Part shown: positions 1 through 6,848 of the stretch, in pieces
Layout of the letters: each line of letters begins with the position of its first letter
Position numbering within the stretch: the first letter of the stretch is position 1
Assembly: GCA_024280135.1 (NCBI GenBank)
Contig: JAJRQS010000107.1
Coordinates: 1 to 9,935, forward strand
Direction of reading: 5' to 3'
Origin: Bacteroidota bacterium
GTDB lineage: Bacteria; Bacteroidota; Bacteroidia; Chitinophagales; Saprospiraceae
DNA: 9,935 bases
The notes under the pieces: generated by a model
Databases searched by the model: none
Told to the model about the DNA's origin: nothing
The model's input: only the letters and a program-made list of their open reading frames with translations
Made by a program: the position numbers and the translations under genes

Positions 1-44
1 AGGTTATTCAGGAATTGGACGACTTAGGGGTTTGGCAGAATTAA
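1..44 (+). CDS. C-terminal tail of an unidentified upstream gene (partial)
   Basis: The frame beginning at base 3 reads VIQELDDLGVWQN and stops at TAA 42-44. It has a protein-like mix of acidic and hydrophobic residues, so it is taken as the end of a gene entering from the left. A second reading is possible: the frame beginning at base 2 stays open to TGA 89-91 and would overlap the uxaC start as ATGA, but its peptide looks less protein-like. The fragment is too short to assign a family. Its position 43 bp before uxaC suggests a shared operon, and uronate-pathway genes such as a tagaturonate or mannonate oxidoreductase often sit there, but nothing in these 13 residues shows that. Confidence 0.35.
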   Translation, partial: VIQELDDLGVWQN

Positions 45-87
45 GAGGTTTGGAATTTGGAATTTTAAAGGCACAAAATAATCATGT

Positions 88-1482
88 ATGAAACCTTTTT
101 TGAACGATGATTTTTTATTAGATAGTCCTTTTGCAAAAGAATTATATCATGGGTTTGCAAAATCTCAACCCATTATCGATTACCATAATCATCTTCCTCC
201 CGAAGAAATAGCTAACAATAAACAATACGGCACCATTACTGAAGTTTGGTTAAAAGGGGATCACTATAAGTGGAGAGCCATGAGAGCCAATGGTATTGAT
301 GAAAAGTACATTACCGGCAAAGCATCAGATAAAGAAAAATTTCAGAAATGGGCGCAAACAGTGCCCAATACGATGCGGAATCCATTGTTTCATTGGACAC
401 ATTTGGAGCTACAACGTTATTTTGATATTCAAGAATTGCTTACGCGAAATAATGCCGATTCCATCTTTGAACAAATCAATGAACAATTAGCCAAACCTGA
501 ATTTTCTGCTCGGGGGTTATTGAAAAAAATGAAAGTGGAATATGTTTGTACGACTGATTTGCCCACAGATACATTAGAATGGCATCGTAAGCAGAACCAA
601 TCTGATGATGAGCTGGGTATGTATCCTACCTTTCGTCCCGATAAGTTTATCGTTTTGGATAACCCTGTATTTTTAATACTATTAGAAAAATTGGAAGAAG
701 TAGTTGGATATTCGATCAATACTTTTGAGGAGTTGATGTCTGCACTTGAGAATAGAATTGACTTTTTTCACAAGCATGGAGGTCGATTAGCGGATCATGG
801 ATTGAGTCAGCTTTTTGTACCGTCTAGATCAACTAATCTTTCTGCTACTTTGCTGAAAAGGAAACAAGGTAAACCGCTCACAAAATCGGAAGTTGTTGAT
901 TTTCAATCGATTATGATGGTTGAGCTGGGCAAGATGTATCAGCGTAAAGGGTGGACGATGCAATTACACTTGGGGGCGATACGTGATACTAATAGTAGAT
1001 TATTGAATAGTGTAGGAGCCGATGTAGGTTGCGATAGTATTGGGGATTTTGCGCAAGCTGAGGGACTAAAGTTTTTTCTGGATGGCTTAGATATTAATAA
1101 TCAACTACCCAAAACTATCTTGTATAATTTGAATCCAAGAGACAACGAATTATTCGTGACGATGGCAGGTAATTATAATGATGGTTCTATGGCAGGTAAA
1201 GTCCAATGGGGATCTGCTTGGTGGTTTTTGGATCAAAAAGACGGTATGGAAAAGCAAATCAATGCCCTGTCAAATCTTGGATTACTAAGCCAATTTCTGG
1301 GTATGCTTACAGACAGTCGCAGCTTTTTATCTTTTCCTCGCCATGAGTATTTTAGACGAACCCTTTGTAATCTGATTGGTCAAGATGTAGAGATGGGATT
1401 ATTGCCGAATGACATCAGGTGGCTCGGTGAATTAGTCGAAAATATTTGTTACCAAAATGCTAAGCGGTATTTTGGAATTTAA
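88..1482 (+). CDS. uxaC: Glucuronate isomerase (uronate isomerase)
   Basis: Cytoplasmic isomerase of 464 residues (E. coli UxaC is about 470) that converts D-glucuronate to D-fructuronate and D-galacturonate to D-tagaturonate, the first step of the Ashwell uronate pathway. It belongs to the amidohydrolase-like TIM-barrel superfamily. The metal-site motif DYHNHL has its two histidines at residues 33 and 35. Other family blocks are VWLKGDHYKWRAMRANG (54-70), NPLFHWTHLELQRYF (98-112), CTTD (154-157), TFRPDK (181-186), MQLHLGAIRDTNSR (291-304), GCDSIGDF (314-321) and the GSAWWF/SFPRHEYFRR region (375-424). The ATG at 88 is chosen because the family N-terminus (NDDFLLDSPFAKELYHGFA) follows directly; the ATG at 84 is out of frame. 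There is no Shine-Dalgarno sequence, as is usual in Bacteroidota. The 43-bp gap to the preceding stop suggests co-transcription with the upstream gene. One residue departs from the usual CTTDDP block: position 158 is Leu. Confidence 0.96.
   Translation: MKPFLNDDFLLDSPFAKELYHGFAKSQPIIDYHNHLPPEEIANNKQYGTITEVWLKGDHYKWRAMRANGIDEKYITGKASDKEKFQKWAQTVPNTMRNPLFHWTHLELQRYFDIQELLTRNNADSIFEQINEQLAKPEFSARGLLKKMKVEYVCTTDLPTDTLEWHRKQNQSDDELGMYPTFRPDKFIVLDNPVFLILLEKLEEVVGYSINTFEELMSALENRIDFFHKHGGRLADHGLSQLFVPSRSTNLSATLLKRKQGKPLTKSEVVDFQSIMMVELGKMYQRKGWTMQLHLGAIRDTNSRLLNSVGADVGCDSIGDFAQAEGLKFFLDGLDINNQLPKTILYNLNPRDNELFVTMAGNYNDGSMAGKVQWGSAWWFLDQKDGMEKQINALSNLGLLSQFLGMLTDSRSFLSFPRHEYFRRTLCNLIGQDVEMGLLPNDIRWLGELVENICYQNAKRYFGI
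1047..1058 (+). repeat. TTTTGCGCAAGC repeat, copy 1 (in uxaC)
   Basis: Exact 12-mer containing the palindrome TTGCGCAA. It lies in uxaC in the sense orientation and encodes part of D-F-A-Q-A (residues 320-324). Confidence 0.6.
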
Positions 1483-1528
1483 TAGGTTTTGTACTAACCC
1501 AAAATGAAAGACAGTGGGGTAAAAAGGT

Positions 1529-1580
1529 AGAAGCCTTGAATGTTAGATAATTTTTAGTTTCAATGTCCTTGTAGGCTTTT
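1529..1580 (+). terminator. Weak terminator-like hairpin downstream of uxaC
   Basis: AGAAGCCT (1529-1536) pairs with AGGCTTTT (1573-1580) through 8 positions, one of them G-U. Inside it TTGAA (1536/1537-1540) can pair with TTCAA (1559-1563), leaving a bulge. The 3' arm ends in four T's on the + strand only, so it would act on the uxaC transcript rather than on the convergent regulator transcript. The loop is long and the stem imperfect, so this is a weak call. The rest of the 157-bp convergent spacer shows no other recognisable element. Confidence 0.25.
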
Positions 1581-1639
1581 GAGTCTAGTAACAATCAGAG
1601 AAGCAAGCACCCTATACATCCGAAGGACAATCAATAATT

Positions 1640-4468
1640 TTAAACCCCCATCAAAAAGTCAATCAATTTATCTTTCCCAGTTAAATTGAATTTTTTGCGC
1701 AAGCGATACCGGGCGCCTTCTACACCTCTGACTGTGAGGTTGGATAAGGTTGCAATCTCTTTGGAGGTTAAATTCATACGAAGCATTGCGCACATCTTGA
1801 GGTCTTTGGAGGATAAGTCAGGATACTTGGCTTTTAGGTTATTAAAGAAACCTGTATGTATTTTATTGAAGTGCTCTACAAATTGTTCCCAGCCAGCTTC
1901 TGCATCTTCTTCGTTAGAAAGAATTTTGATAATGGAATTTAAATTTTTCTTGGTAGATAAATCGGTACAATTTTTAGTCAATTTTAGAATGTCATTTTTT
2001 ACTTTTTTGAATACTTCATTTTTGTGTGCTAAGTGCAATGAGGTAGATATGAGTTCTCTGTTTTTATGGTTTATTTCTGTTTCTAATTTTTCATGTTTGA
2101 GTTGGTCGATGAGCAGTTCAGACTGTTGGACGATTTCTACTTGGTGCGTATATTTTTTTGAGAAAGAATAGAAAATCCAGCCGACGAGTGCTAAGCTACT
2201 AAAGAAATAAATGAGGTAAGCCCACAAAGTAGCGTACCAAGGGTGCAGAATGCGAAATGAGTAGGTGATTGTTTTTGATTGAATACCAAACTCATCTTTG
2301 GCTCGCACATGGAAAGTGTAGGCGCCACCTTTTAAGTTGTTGTATTCTTTTTTATGGTCAGGAGCCCAAGCTGACCATTTTGAGTTAAGCCCTTGCAACT
2401 TGTATTGATACAGGACTGTTTCGGGCCTGAAAAACTTGGTTGCAGCGTATTTAAATTGGATTGCATTTTGGCTATAGGGCAAAGTTTGAATAGCAGAATC
2501 AGGCTGTTTTGTACTGACCCTATGTCCGTCATAGTATTGCCCATTAAAAATACTTTCTTCACTATTTGGTAAGCGGACGCTATACAGGTGTAGGTGAATA
2601 TCTAAACTATCTGACCATTTTTTTTTATCGTCATAAAGAAAAAATCCTTCTTCTGCTGCTAGAATTGCTTTGTTTTTGAAAGGGAGTACCGTTTCAAATC
2701 CATTCACCATCATATTAGCGATTTGCGGAAAACGCTTAACGGTCACCTCTTGAGAAAGGCTTTTTCGGTTGATGTCTATTTTTCCAATTTCAGACATACT
2801 GATATACCAGATATTTCCTTCTTCGGTTTCGACTAATCTCCTGATGCGTAGATCACGATTCAGTATTTCGTTATAAGCTTGATTCGGATAAAAACGATCT
2901 TTGGCGGGATCAAATGAGAATATCCCTTTGTTGGTTGGAAATAATAATTCGTTATTAATTAAGAAAATGTGGTTTAATAAATCGGAAGGAAGTCCATCCT
3001 TTTTTCCATATTGATGTGTGGTGAAATATGTTTTATCGTTGCTTAGTTGCAACCTGTATATCCCTTTGTTCGGGTGAGCGACCCAAATGTTACCTTGTTC
3101 ATCTTGCTCTAAGAAGCGGCTAGTTTCTTCAAAACCTTTTATCTTATGGATATAGTTTAATTCATGGTCATAAAGGTTGATACCGCTGTAAGTTCCAGCA
3201 ATCACAAAATTTGTATCTTTCTTGAGTCGTTGGAATAACCAATAGCCCCCATCAGGTGAAATATGTTGAATCGTTGATCCATCTGTAAGCATGGCTCCCT
3301 TGTGGTGACTGATTACTAGTTTTTGATTGATGATATTTAGATTTCGTACTAATCCATCAGACCCATTTATTTTCTTGAATTCATTCTTTTTTTGCTTAGC
3401 ATACAGACCATTAGAAGTCCCAAAATAAAAGGTCCTATCTTTTAGTATACTGGTATAGCCTGTTGATTTGATATCCATGTCAGGAAAGAACTGACTAAAA
3501 GGAGAATTGTATTCGATGTGGCTGATGCCATTGTCTAATCCCGCCCATATATTATGGTTGCCATCCTCAAATATATTCAATACGGTATTACTCAGTAGCC
3601 CGTTTTTTCGATGGATGTGTTGTATCGTTTTTCCGGAAGGAGAAACAATCATGATACCTCCTAAGTTAGTACCAAATGCAAAATGCCCATCTGATAACTT
3701 CTTGGTCGTATAAATTTCGTTGCTCTTCAGAAATTCCGAGGAAGCAATATCCCAGCTTATCATTCCCTGATTGGAATGAATGAATAGACCATGATAAAGT
3801 GTAGAGATTAATTGCCGATTTTCCGACATGGGCGTAATACCTGTCAGTTGAGCTTTATGAGGCAAGGTGAATAATGGGACAACAGCATCACCACTGATTG
3901 AAAGGATAGCATTCAGTCCATCTTGTGTGACGACATGATTATCCAAAATACAAAGAGTGGTAAAATATTGTTTTGGGGCAAAATAAGTGAATTGGCCATG
4001 AGCATACTTAAATATTTTGTCTGCGGTACGAAAATAAACACCTGAGGCATGTATGACAATATCCCAAACATCATCAAAATTTTGTTCTTTTTTGTCCACC
4101 TTGTCTAGCAGGCTATGATAAGTCCAAACCCCTTTCGGGTCAGGCGCATAATAGCCTATTTCATTTTGTCCGCCTGCATAGATAATACCCGTTGAATCCA
4201 AGGCAATGGAGCGTAATGAGGAATACTTCTCTAAAGGAAAAATAGACCATTTTTGACCATTAAATGAGAGAAGACCTGCATTGTTTGCAAAATAAACTAC
4301 GCCATCTCTACCTTTGAAACCCTTCCAATTCTGAATCGAAGCTGCGTAGTCCTTTTTTTTGAAATTTTGAATAAAAGGAGTACCAAAAATCTCTTGCCCA
4401 TAGCCCACAAGGCTTGAAAACAAAGCTATTACTATGAATGTATAGATTCTGGTTAGATTGGTAATCAT
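1640..4468 (-). CDS. Membrane-anchored one-component regulator: beta-propeller sensor, Y_Y_Y domain, LuxR-type HTH
   Basis: A 942-residue transmembrane transcription regulator, numbered from the ATG at 4468-4466. A signal/anchor segment (about 5-24, IYTFIVIALFSSLVGYGQ) leads into a periplasmic two-component-regulator-type propeller (about 25-625), with repeats such as EDGNHNIWAGLDNGISHI (301-318) and EQGNIWVAHPNKGIYRL. A Y_Y_Y immunoglobulin-like domain follows (about 665-738; LYQYKLQGLNSKWSAW, YTFHVRAKDEFG). Next come a transmembrane helix (about 744-770), a cytoplasmic coiled coil (about 775-832), and a C-terminal LuxR/GerE-like helix-turn-helix (about 880-937; SSKDLKMCAMLRMNLTSKEI, VEGARYRLRKKF). 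There is no HATPase, phosphoacceptor histidine or receiver domain, so it is a one-component sensor rather than a hybrid two-component system. It is divergent from the GH3-SGNH genes and probably controls them and the susC gene. An upstream in-frame GTG (4483-4481) would add five residues (MYFYL); the ATG is preferred because it starts a cleaner signal sequence. The inducing ligand is unknown, probably an oligosaccharide. Confidence 0.88.
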   Translation of the reverse strand: MITNLTRIYTFIVIALFSSLVGYGQEIFGTPFIQNFKKKDYAASIQNWKGFKGRDGVVYFANNAGLLSFNGQKWSIFPLEKYSSLRSIALDSTGIIYAGGQNEIGYYAPDPKGVWTYHSLLDKVDKKEQNFDDVWDIVIHASGVYFRTADKIFKYAHGQFTYFAPKQYFTTLCILDNHVVTQDGLNAILSISGDAVVPLFTLPHKAQLTGITPMSENRQLISTLYHGLFIHSNQGMISWDIASSEFLKSNEIYTTKKLSDGHFAFGTNLGGIMIVSPSGKTIQHIHRKNGLLSNTVLNIFEDGNHNIWAGLDNGISHIEYNSPFSQFFPDMDIKSTGYTSILKDRTFYFGTSNGLYAKQKKNEFKKINGSDGLVRNLNIINQKLVISHHKGAMLTDGSTIQHISPDGGYWLFQRLKKDTNFVIAGTYSGINLYDHELNYIHKIKGFEETSRFLEQDEQGNIWVAHPNKGIYRLQLSNDKTYFTTHQYGKKDGLPSDLLNHIFLINNELLFPTNKGIFSFDPAKDRFYPNQAYNEILNRDLRIRRLVETEEGNIWYISMSEIGKIDINRKSLSQEVTVKRFPQIANMMVNGFETVLPFKNKAILAAEEGFFLYDDKKKWSDSLDIHLHLYSVRLPNSEESIFNGQYYDGHRVSTKQPDSAIQTLPYSQNAIQFKYAATKFFRPETVLYQYKLQGLNSKWSAWAPDHKKEYNNLKGGAYTFHVRAKDEFGIQSKTITYSFRILHPWYATLWAYLIYFFSSLALVGWIFYSFSKKYTHQVEIVQQSELLIDQLKHEKLETEINHKNRELISTSLHLAHKNEVFKKVKNDILKLTKNCTDLSTKKNLNSIIKILSNEEDAEAGWEQFVEHFNKIHTGFFNNLKAKYPDLSSKDLKMCAMLRMNLTSKEIATLSNLTVRGVEGARYRLRKKFNLTGKDKLIDFLMGV
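1693..1704 (+). repeat. TTTTGCGCAAGC repeat, copy 2 (in the regulator gene)
   Basis: Exact 12-mer on the + strand, antisense to the regulator. It overlaps the helix-turn-helix codons R-L-R-K-K and starts at a second codon position when read in the gene's direction. Confidence 0.6.
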
Positions 4469-4474
4469 GAGGTA

Positions 4475-4520
4475 AAAGTACACTTTTTTTGATAAAAACG
4501 TAGTGGTATTTATGTACTTT
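4475..4520. promoter_or_regulatory. Inverted repeat AAAGTACA / TGTACTTT in the divergent promoter region
   Basis: AAAGTACA at 4475-4482 and its exact reverse complement TGTACTTT at 4513-4520 are separated by 30 bp. The centres are 38 bp apart, about 3.6 helical turns. The left arm lies just upstream of the regulator's ATG and the right arm 86 bp upstream of the GH3 start. This could be an operator for a dimeric regulator acting on both genes, possibly the adjacent LuxR-type protein. An 8-bp perfect pair in a short AT-rich region is suggestive but not proof. Confidence 0.35.
4495..4505 (+). promoter_or_regulatory. AAAACGTAGTG motif, copy 1 (divergent promoter)
   Basis: This 11-base string is repeated exactly at 8740-8750 in the spacer before susC, the other intergenic region of the presumed PUL. 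It sits between the arms of the AAAGTACA inverted repeat, close to its centre (4497.5). A shared operator is the interesting reading. The alternative is that this copy is part of a minus-strand promoter: its complement contains TACGTTTT, one mismatch from the Bacteroidota TAnnTTTG box, placed about 27 bp before the regulator's ATG. Confidence 0.3.
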
Positions 4521-4568
4521 AACGACTTATCGGCTACATTTTTCTCTTTAAGTGGGGTTTTATTATAG

Positions 4569-4576
4569 TATCTTTG
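4569..4576 (+). promoter_or_regulatory. Bacteroidota-type -7 box (TATCTTTG) for the GH3-SGNH genes
   Basis: TATCTTTG matches the Bacteroidota sigma-factor box TAnnTTTG exactly. An imperfect -33 element, TTTA, lies at 4547-4550, 18 bp upstream. Transcription would begin near 4581, giving a leader of about 25 nt before the GH3 ATG at 4606. The placement and the absence of any other match in this spacer make this the best candidate promoter for the GH3-SGNH pair. Confidence 0.55.
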
Positions 4577-4605
4577 TTTTTAATTGACCACCCAAACCAT
4601 CTTCA

Positions 4606-6837
4606 ATGTTCAATCAGTTTTTTTTTGTGTTGGTGTTGCTTTCAACTATGGCAAGTTGTACAGGTGCTAAAAGCGCTCAAGTAGTATCAGCCAATCACGT
4701 CCTCCATCCCGTTGATTCTTTATTAAACTTAATGACCATTGAAGAAAAAATTGGACAAATGTCCATTTTTACCAGTGGAGGAGACATTACGGGGGCTACT
4801 TTGCGAGATACTTATAAAGAGGATATTCGGAAAGGTAGAATTGGAGCCGTTTTTAGTGCGCATTCGGTTCGATTTACCCGTCAATTGCAAAAACTAGCTG
4901 TGGAGAATAGTCGCTTGGGGATTCCGTTGCTCTTTGGATATGATGTTATTCATGGGTATAAGACTATTATGCCCATTCCACTCGGAGGCGCAGCATCATG
5001 GGACTTAGCTGCAATCCAGCAGGCATCTCGAATTGCTGCGATTGAATCGTCTGCTGCTGGATTACATTGGACTTTTGCTCCCATGGTTGATGTCGCAAGA
5101 GACCCTAGATGGGGGCGTATTTCAGAAGGAGCAGGGGAGGACGCTTTATACGGATCGTTGGTTGCAGAAGCTAGAGTAAAGGGTTTTCAAGGAAGTGACT
5201 TGACGCAGAATAATACAATATTAGCTTGCGCAAAACACTTTGCTGCTTATGGAGCTGCTCAAGCAGGCAGGGATTACCATACCGTTGATGTTTCAGAAAG
5301 GACGCTCCGAGAAGTGTATTTGCCGCCATTCAAATCTGCAACTGAGGCGGGTGTTAGGACCTTTATGACTGCTTTTAATGAACTGGATGGCGTCCCAGCA
5401 ACGGGTAATTCTTTTCTACTGAAAGATATTCTGAGAAAAGAATGGGGATTTGATGGCATGGTGGTCACAGATTACACGTCCATCAATGAAATGGTGCACC
5501 ATGGCGTAGCAGCAACGGATAAAGAGGCGGGTGAGCTAGCGCTCAATGCGGGTGTGGATATGGATATGCAAGGAGCCGTTTTTTATGATCATCTCCAAAA
5601 ATCTTTGACGGAAGGTAAGGTGCGTATTGAGCAAATAAACCAGGCCGTTCGGCATATTTTATTGATGAAGTACGAGCTCGGGTTATTTGAAGACCCCTTT
5701 AAATATTGTAATAAAAAGAGAGAAGAGCAATATGTTTTCTCGAAAGAGCATCGGCAGTTTGCTAGAACGCTTGCGCAAAAATCAATTGTACTATTAAAAA
5801 ATGAAAAGGGGATACTTCCGCTTCCGCAAAATGCAAAGAAAAAAGTTGCCGTTATTGGTCCTTTCTTCGATAGTGAAAAAGATATGTTAGGTTCTTGGAG
5901 TGCGGCCGGTCGAGCAGAAGACTGTGTGACTTTGAAGCAAGGCCTTTTGCAAGCAGGAAGTGCACTTGAATTTTCTTTTGCAAAGGGCTGTGCGCCGTAT
6001 GGAGGGGATCAATCTAATTTTGCGCAAGCTCAAAAAATCGCGAGTCAAGCAGATTATATTGTACTCTATTTAGGCGAAACGAGAGGGATGAGTGGAGAGG
6101 CTGCCTCTCGGTCGGACATAGGATTGCCCGGACATCAGTCGGCTTTGGCGAAGATGTGCAAGAAGCTCGGCAAACCCCTAATTGTTATTTTGGCTAATGG
6201 AAGACCGTTGACGATCCCTTGGTTGGCAGAGCATGTGGACGCCATTGTGGAAACCTGGTTTTTGGGTACAGAGGCTGGAAATGCAATAGCAGATGTACTT
6301 TTAGGGAAGTATAATCCCTCTGGGCGTTTGCCCGTGACTTTTCCTCGTAGAGTAGGGCAGATCCCTATTTTTTACAATATGAAAAATACGGGGCGTCCCT
6401 ACGAAGCCAACAATAAGTTTACAAGTAAATATTTGGATACTCCGAATACACCTCTTTATCCCTTTGGCTTTGGTTTAAGTTATACCCCTTTTAAATATGG
6501 CTCGATTAAGCTAAAACAGCCTTTTTTGTCGAAAGACATGCCTTTAGATGTTTCGATTACCATTGAAAATACAGGGAGTCAAGAGGGAACAGAAACCGTC
6601 CAATTGTATATTCGAGATTTGGTTGCAAGTGTAACCAGACCGGTCAAGGAACTAAAAGCTTTTCAACAAGTAGTTTTGAAGAAAGGCGAACGCAAAGAAG
6701 TGCATTTTACCCTTTCGGAAAAAGATTTGATGTTTTTTGATAAGAAAATGAATTGGGTTGTAGAACCTGGTGAATTTGAACTTTTCATTGGCGCAAATGC
6801 CCAGACATCCAGAAAAGTATTATTTACCTTTCGTTAA
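4606..6837 (+). CDS. bglX: GH3 beta-glycosidase, BglX-type, predicted lipoprotein
   Basis: A retaining glycoside hydrolase of family 3, 743 residues (E. coli BglX is 765), expected to release beta-linked glucose or xylose from the non-reducing ends of oligosaccharides. A lipoprotein signal (FFFVLVLLSTMASC) puts the lipidated cysteine at residue 18; the following residues TGAKSA lack the acidic surface-export signal seen in many Bacteroidota lipoproteins, so a periplasm-facing anchor is more likely. The (beta/alpha)8 domain (about 35-365) contains RDPRWGR (165-171), AKHF (209-212) and the nucleophile Asp289 in GMVVTDY. The second domain (about 390-580) has GMSGEAASRSD, with Glu498 as the likely acid/base. 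GRPYEANNKFTSKYLD and YPFGFGLSYTPF (618-629) are typical of BglX, and a fibronectin-III-like domain fills about 645-735. The next gene starts 11 bp downstream, so the two are probably co-transcribed. Exact substrate (beta-glucosidase or beta-xylosidase) cannot be read from sequence alone. Confidence 0.93.
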   Translation: MFNQFFFVLVLLSTMASCTGAKSAQVVSANHVLHPVDSLLNLMTIEEKIGQMSIFTSGGDITGATLRDTYKEDIRKGRIGAVFSAHSVRFTRQLQKLAVENSRLGIPLLFGYDVIHGYKTIMPIPLGGAASWDLAAIQQASRIAAIESSAAGLHWTFAPMVDVARDPRWGRISEGAGEDALYGSLVAEARVKGFQGSDLTQNNTILACAKHFAAYGAAQAGRDYHTVDVSERTLREVYLPPFKSATEAGVRTFMTAFNELDGVPATGNSFLLKDILRKEWGFDGMVVTDYTSINEMVHHGVAATDKEAGELALNAGVDMDMQGAVFYDHLQKSLTEGKVRIEQINQAVRHILLMKYELGLFEDPFKYCNKKREEQYVFSKEHRQFARTLAQKSIVLLKNEKGILPLPQNAKKKVAVIGPFFDSEKDMLGSWSAAGRAEDCVTLKQGLLQAGSALEFSFAKGCAPYGGDQSNFAQAQKIASQADYIVLYLGETRGMSGEAASRSDIGLPGHQSALAKMCKKLGKPLIVILANGRPLTIPWLAEHVDAIVETWFLGTEAGNAIADVLLGKYNPSGRLPVTFPRRVGQIPIFYNMKNTGRPYEANNKFTSKYLDTPNTPLYPFGFGLSYTPFKYGSIKLKQPFLSKDMPLDVSITIENTGSQEGTETVQLYIRDLVASVTRPVKELKAFQQVVLKKGERKEVHFTLSEKDLMFFDKKMNWVVEPGEFELFIGANAQTSRKVLFTFR
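5224..5235 (-). repeat. TTTTGCGCAAGC repeat, copy 3 (in the GH3 gene)
   Basis: Exact 12-mer on the minus strand (GCTTGCGCAAAA on +). It spans the GH3 codons A-C-A-K at residues 207-210, in phase with the codons, overlapping the conserved AKHF motif. Confidence 0.6.
5769..5780 (-). repeat. TTTTGCGCAAGC repeat, copy 4 (in the GH3 gene)
   Basis: Exact 12-mer on the minus strand. It spans the GH3 codons T-L-A-Q-K (residues 388-392) and starts at a third codon position, a different phase from copy 3 in the same gene. Confidence 0.6.
6018..6029 (+). repeat. TTTTGCGCAAGC repeat, copy 5 (in the GH3 gene)
   Basis: Exact 12-mer in the sense orientation, encoding part of N-F-A-Q-A (residues 471-475). 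It has the same phase as copy 1 in the unrelated uxaC gene. Confidence 0.6.
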
Positions 6838-6848
6838 AAAAAACAAAC

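Noticed and set aside
49..62. Tandem TTTGGAA x2 upstream of uxaC
   Set aside because: Two 7-bp units in AT-rich DNA, with no promoter match around them; too short to mean anything alone.
429..719. Minus-strand open frame of 96 codons inside uxaC
   Set aside because: It lies wholly within a well-conserved gene, has no recognisable domain, and its composition follows from the opposite strand.
1564..1629. Inverted repeat TGTCCTT / AAGGACA in the convergent spacer
   Set aside because: Seven base pairs with arms 52 bases apart and no T-tract; weaker than the 1529-1580 hairpin, which it overlaps.
1686..2171. Plus-strand open frame of 161 codons opposite the C-terminus of the regulator
   Set aside because: It is antisense to the conserved coiled coil and HTH codons. 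Its Cys/Ser/Phe-rich translation is typical of a shadow frame.
1486..2520. Near-identical strings GTTTTGTACTAACCC (after uxaC) and GTTTTGTACTGACCC (inside the regulator gene)
   Set aside because: Only two copies with one mismatch, one of them in coding sequence; no shared context, so probably chance.
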